DNA of 64,000 bases, from contig JAUSDY010000016.1 of the NCBI GenBank assembly GCA_030650395.1, forward strand, positions 124,001 through 188,000, in the 5' to 3' direction. The stretch is from Acidobacteriota bacterium (lineage in GTDB: Bacteria > Acidobacteriota > Vicinamibacteria > Vicinamibacterales > UBA2999). Positions 61,001 through 64,000 of the stretch are shown here, in pieces. The first letter of the stretch is position 1. Each line of letters starts with the position of its first letter. The notes beneath the pieces were generated by a model that saw only the letters and a list, made by a program, of their open reading frames with translations, was not told the origin of the DNA and ran no database searches. The position numbers and the translations under genes are program-made.

Positions 61001-61906
61001 ATGCAACGAAGAGACACGACTTATGGAGCTGTGGCGGCGGCTGTACTGCTAGGAGTGATAGCAGGCCTGATGGCCGGCGCCGCCGGCTGCAGCCCCGCCG
61101 AAGATACGTCGCCCGCCGTCGCGAATCTGCAGGTTTCACTGTCGCGCCCGAAACTCGCGCTCGGCAGCCCCGTGGAAGTGACGTACAAGATCACGGTCGC
61201 GCCGAATGCCCCGAACCTGGGCACGCGCCGGGTCTTCGCGCACTTCCTGGATGCCGATGAAGAGTTGATGTGGACCGACGATCACGACCCGCCCACCCCA
61301 TCGACGGGTTGGAAGCCGGGCCAGGTGATCGAATACACCCGCACGATGTTCGCGCCGAGCTATCCGTACGTCGGCGCCGCGCAAGTGGTGGCCGGGCTCT
61401 ACAGCCCCGGCACGAACGAGCGGCTCAAGCTGTCGAACGAGGATCGCGGCGATCGGTCGTACCAGGTCGCCACCTTCGAGTTGCTCCCTCAAACCGAGAA
61501 CATCTTCGTGATCTTCAAGGACGGCTGGCACCCGGCTGAAGTGGTGGCCGAGGGCGCTGGCCGCACCGAGTGGCAGTGGACCAAGAAGGACGCAACGCTG
61601 GCGTTCCGCAATCCGAAGCGCGATGTGACGTTATTCCTGCAGGTCGACAACCCCGTCAGTGGACCGAATGCGGCAACGCAACTGACCATTCAGACGGGTA
61701 ACCAGGTGCTGGCCACTGTGCCGTTGAGTGCGACGGAGGCGCCGGTCAGGAAGCTCCCCATCACCGCTGCTCAGCTTGGCACCGGTGATATGATAGAACT
61801 TCGTTTCACAGCTGATAAAACCTTCGTACCCGCGCTCGAACCCGCGATGAAAAGCGGTGATCCGCGCGAGCTCGGCGTGCGTGTCTTTCATGCGTTTGTT
61901 CAATAG
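61001..61906 (+). CDS. Lipoprotein of unknown function, divergent from the BMC gene
   Basis: 301 aa. Signal sequence with lipobox AGAAGC. The body begins with a beta-rich domain ([40 protein letters not shown]) that resembles Ig-like domains of unknown acidobacterial lipoproteins, and continues with a second one ([15 protein letters not shown]). No enzyme motif. The gap to the BMC start is only 21 bp, so promoters must lie within the genes. Confidence 0.7.
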   Translation: MQRRDTTYGAVAAAVLLGVIAGLMAGAAGCSPAEDTSPAVANLQVSLSRPKLALGSPVEVTYKITVAPNAPNLGTRRVFAHFLDADEELMWTDDHDPPTPSTGWKPGQVIEYTRTMFAPSYPYVGAAQVVAGLYSPGTNERLKLSNEDRGDRSYQVATFELLPQTENIFVIFKDGWHPAEVVAEGAGRTEWQWTKKDATLAFRNPKRDVTLFLQVDNPVSGPNAATQLTIQTGNQVLATVPLSATEAPVRKLPITAAQLGTGDMIELRFTADKTFVPALEPAMKSGDPRELGVRVFHAFVQ

Positions 61907-61912
61907 CGACTT

Positions 61913-62623
61913 ATGCGAAATAACCAATTACCAATAACCAATAACCAAAGGACTCCCGGAGCGGGAATTCTTTCGTTATTGGTAATTGGTTCTTTGTTAT
62001 TCGCAAGCGACGCAAACGCAGAGATCGTCGTCTTCAAGACTGGCAGAAGCATGTCGGTGCAGTCCTACCGGGTTGACGGCGATCACGCCAGGCTCGTGCT
62101 GCGCGAGGGCGGCGAAGTGGCGTTCCCGGTCTCGATGGTGGCCCGCGTCGATGCCGATGAGGTGGCGTATCCGGTGCCGGCCGTCGCCATGACGACGACG
62201 CTTCCAACGCAGACCGCGATGATGCCGGGAGTCGCCGATGAAGCGCTCGCGGCTAAGCCGTTCGCCGATCTCATCGCCACGGTCGCGGCCGATCAGCAGA
62301 TTGACGCGCGGTTGGTTCACGCCGTGATCGAGCAGGAATCCAACTATCAGGCTCGCGCCCGCTCGCCCAAGGGCGCTCAGGGCCTCATGCAGCTCATGCC
62401 GGCGACCGCGCGCCAGTACGGCGTCCGGAACTCCTACGATCCCCAGGCAAACGTCACGGCGGGTGTGCGGCACCTGAAAGACCTGATGAGCCGCTTCGAG
62501 CTGCCCCTGGCGCTGGCCGCCTACAACGCCGGGGAGGGAACCATCCGCCGTTATGGCGGCGTGCCCCCGTTCCCCGAGACCCAGAGTTACGTCAGCCGGA
62601 TTCTCAAGAAGGCCGGCCGCTAG
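61913..62623 (+). CDS. Exported lytic transglycosylase (SLT family) with repeat-derived signal peptide
   Basis: 236 aa from ATG 61913, 6 bp after the lipoprotein stop. SLT domain at 115-236: catalytic Glu in HAVIEQESNYQARARSPKGA, GLMQLMPATARQYGV, LALAAYNAGEGTIRRYGGVP. A small beta domain precedes it (IVVFKTGRSMSVQSYRVDGD). The signal peptide is residues 1-36, cut after ANA. Its N-terminal codons RNNQLPITNNQ and core LLVIG are the two arms of the inverted repeat at 61919-61991, so the export signal is built on a dispersed element. It cleaves peptidoglycan, perhaps for the pilus encoded next. Confidence 0.92.
   Translation: MRNNQLPITNNQRTPGAGILSLLVIGSLLFASDANAEIVVFKTGRSMSVQSYRVDGDHARLVLREGGEVAFPVSMVARVDADEVAYPVPAVAMTTTLPTQTAMMPGVADEALAAKPFADLIATVAADQQIDARLVHAVIEQESNYQARARSPKGAQGLMQLMPATARQYGVRNSYDPQANVTAGVRHLKDLMSRFELPLALAAYNAGEGTIRRYGGVPPFPETQSYVSRILKKAGR
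61919..61991. repeat. Inverted AATAACC repeat encoding a signal peptide
   Basis: AACCAATTACCAATAAC (61922-61938) is the exact reverse complement of 61975-61991, with GGGAATTC (61963-61970) between. The element is in frame and forms codons 3-26 of the transglycosylase. Shares arms and the GGGAATTC centre with 57005-57096. Confidence 0.88.
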
Positions 62624-62641
62624 GCCAATCCGACAATCCAG

Positions 62642-62656
62642 CCGTCTAAAGGACGG
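62642..62656. repeat. Short CTAAAG-type palindrome before pilC
   Basis: CCGTC-TAAAG-GACGG in the 56-bp spacer between the transglycosylase and pilC. A reduced member of the CTAAAG-centred family. Confidence 0.5.
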
Positions 62657-62679
62657 AAATTGGTGCATTCTCTTAAGGG

Positions 62680-63888
62680 ATGGAATTCCGCTGCCGGCTT
62701 GGCACCACATCGGGTGAAATCATCGAGGGCGTTTACGTCGCTCAAAGCGAAGCCGCCCTCAGGCGCGAGCTGGAGGACAAAGGACTGCACGTCCTTTCAC
62801 TCAAGCCTCGCCTCGGCGTGGGCGGCTTGTCATTCGGCGGCGCCGGCAAGATCAAGCGCCACGAGTTCCTCGTGTTCAACCAGGAGCTGGCCACGTTGCT
62901 GAAGGCCGGCATGCCGCTGGTGCAGTCGCTCGACATTCTTCGCACCCGTCTCACCAATCCGCTGTTCAAGTCGGTGCTGGACGACGTGCACGAAAAGGTG
63001 CGCGGTGGCACGGCGCTGTCGGACGCGTTCGCGCTGCACGGCGAATTGTTCCCGAGCGTCTATACCGCGTCGTTGATGGCGGGCGAGCGCGCCGGCAATC
63101 TCGACTCCGTGTTGCGGCGTTTCGTGGCCTATTCCAAAACGGTCGACATGGTGCGCTCGCGAACCATCTCCGCGATGATCTATCCGGTCATCCTGGTCGG
63201 GCTTGCGGTGTTTCTCGTCGGCATCATCGCGGTGAAGGTGGTTCCGACATTCACCGAGTTTTACAGCAGTTTCGAGGCGGAGCTGCCGCTCTCGACGCGG
63301 ATCATCGTCTGGGTGTCGAACTTCATTCGGTCGCAGATGTGGTTGATTCTGATCACGCTGGCGGCCGGCGGGGCGGCGTTCTTCAGTTGGATCCGGCAGC
63401 CCGGTCACGGCGCGCAGTTCGATCACCTGTTGTTGAAGCTGCCGTTGGTGGGGCCGAGCTTTCATAAATTCTCGACGTCGCAGATCGCGCGCACCATGGC
63501 CACGCTGCTTGGCGGCGGCATCCCGCTGGTGAATGCGATCGAAATCGCGGCAAAGGCGTCCGGCAATCGCCACATCGGCACCGAGCTCGACATCGTCGCG
63601 ATCAAGGTCAGGGAAGGGCAGAGTTTCGCCGGCACCCTGCTCGAACGCAACACCGTGCCGGACGTGGCGATCAAGATGATTGAAGTGGGCGAGTCGACCG
63701 GTGCGCTGACCGAGATGCTCAACAGCCTCGCCGATTTCTACGACGAGGAAATCGAGACCGAGGTGGGCCGCTTCGTGACGTTGATCGAGCCGGCCATGCT
63801 GGTGATCATGGGCGTGGTGATCGCGACCATCGTGCTGGCGCTCTACCTGCCGCTGTTCCAGTTGACGTCGGTGGTCGGAAACCAGTGA
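62680..63888 (+). CDS. pilC: Type IV pilus inner-membrane platform protein
   Basis: 402 aa. Two GspF domains, each followed by a membrane helix: HEFLVFNQELATLLKAGMPL and LMAGERAGNLDSVLRRF in the first, TSQIARTMATLLGGGIPLVN and IEVGESTGALTEMLNSLADF in the second; three membrane segments (about 169-191, 221-243, 374-396). It anchors the pilus motors PilB and PilT. The stop overlaps the next start (TGATG). Confidence 0.94.
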   Translation: MEFRCRLGTTSGEIIEGVYVAQSEAALRRELEDKGLHVLSLKPRLGVGGLSFGGAGKIKRHEFLVFNQELATLLKAGMPLVQSLDILRTRLTNPLFKSVLDDVHEKVRGGTALSDAFALHGELFPSVYTASLMAGERAGNLDSVLRRFVAYSKTVDMVRSRTISAMIYPVILVGLAVFLVGIIAVKVVPTFTEFYSSFEAELPLSTRIIVWVSNFIRSQMWLILITLAAGGAAFFSWIRQPGHGAQFDHLLLKLPLVGPSFHKFSTSQIARTMATLLGGGIPLVNAIEIAAKASGNRHIGTELDIVAIKVREGQSFAGTLLERNTVPDVAIKMIEVGESTGALTEMLNSLADFYDEEIETEVGRFVTLIEPAMLVIMGVVIATIVLALYLPLFQLTSVVGNQ

Positions 63889-64000
63889 TGGATGTGACCC
63901 CCGACGACGCCCTCGACCCGGAGGCCCTCATCGAGGAGCCGGCCGCGCCGGAAGTGTCGGCCGAAGAGCGGACCGCTGAGGAGGCGGCGGCACGCCGGCT
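63888..64000 (+). CDS. Start of an unidentified gene (cut by window end)
   Basis: ATG 63888 overlaps the pilC stop. The visible codons (MDVTPDDALDPEALIEEPAA, then PEVSAEERTAEEAAARRL) are acidic and Ala/Glu-rich, a likely disordered N-terminus. The family cannot be told; a pilus or signalling protein is plausible from position. Confidence 0.5.
   Translation, partial: MDVTPDDALDPEALIEEPAAPEVSAEERTAEEAAARR

Overview
The window looks like a chromosomal piece of a GC-rich soil or groundwater bacterium, most plausibly an Acidobacteriota of the Vicinamibacteria type. The grounds are serine/threonine kinases fused to TolB/PD40-type propellers, an unsplit glycine decarboxylase, a type A RNase P RNA and very many short dispersed palindromic repeats. 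The lineage is an inference from gene content, not from a marker tree.

Layout. 1-7.0 kb: the 3' end of metG, then two near-identical kinase-propeller genes separated by a VapBC-like toxin-antitoxin pair. 7.0-15.6 kb: housekeeping genes (TatD nuclease, polyprenyl diphosphate synthase, NAD-dependent DNA ligase, HtrA protease coupled to an NtrC-type regulator, rnpB, a sugar-nucleotide epimerase). 15.5-18.3 kb: an exported PPP-type phosphatase and an exported kinase-fold protein in one operon, then a LEA14-like lipoprotein. 18.4-29.2 kb: a patchwork of decayed genes (histidine kinase, crp, frdB, nadA tail, aconitase, antitoxin remnants) around an intact unit of Mrp-DUF971, 7Fe ferredoxin, MIP18 protein, sensor kinase and sigma-54 response regulator, followed by a SagB-type oxidoreductase. 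29.6-35.4 kb: ComEA, pseudopilin, PilZ, an AAA+ regulator lacking GAFTGA, a large exported protein with a coupled small membrane protein. 35.4-41.9 kb: gcvT-gcvH-gcvP, NAD(P)HX repair enzyme, tsaE. 41.9-51.2 kb (minus strand): small anchored proteins, lspA, a binding-protein/CMD fusion, guaB, secA, an M23 peptidase. 51.3-54.4 kb: a broken ATPase regulator and three toxin-antitoxin loci. 54.4-64 kb: comM-like ATPase, a coiled-coil remnant, MltD, a two-gene microcompartment locus (BMC-H shell protein plus acylating aldehyde dehydrogenase), a lipoprotein, a lytic transglycosylase, pilC and the start of another gene.

Two things stand out. First, the Mrp operon and the SagB gene each carry a sigma-54 promoter preceded by two copies of the same 14-bp site spaced exactly 20 bp, and a sigma-54 activator gene lies between them: this reads as a self-contained two-component regulon around iron-sulfur cluster delivery. 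Second, short dispersed repeats have entered coding sequence in frame again and again (metG, kinase 1, gcvP, comM, aldehyde dehydrogenase, an anchored protein). In one case the two arms of a palindromic repeat make up most of the signal peptide of a lytic transglycosylase.
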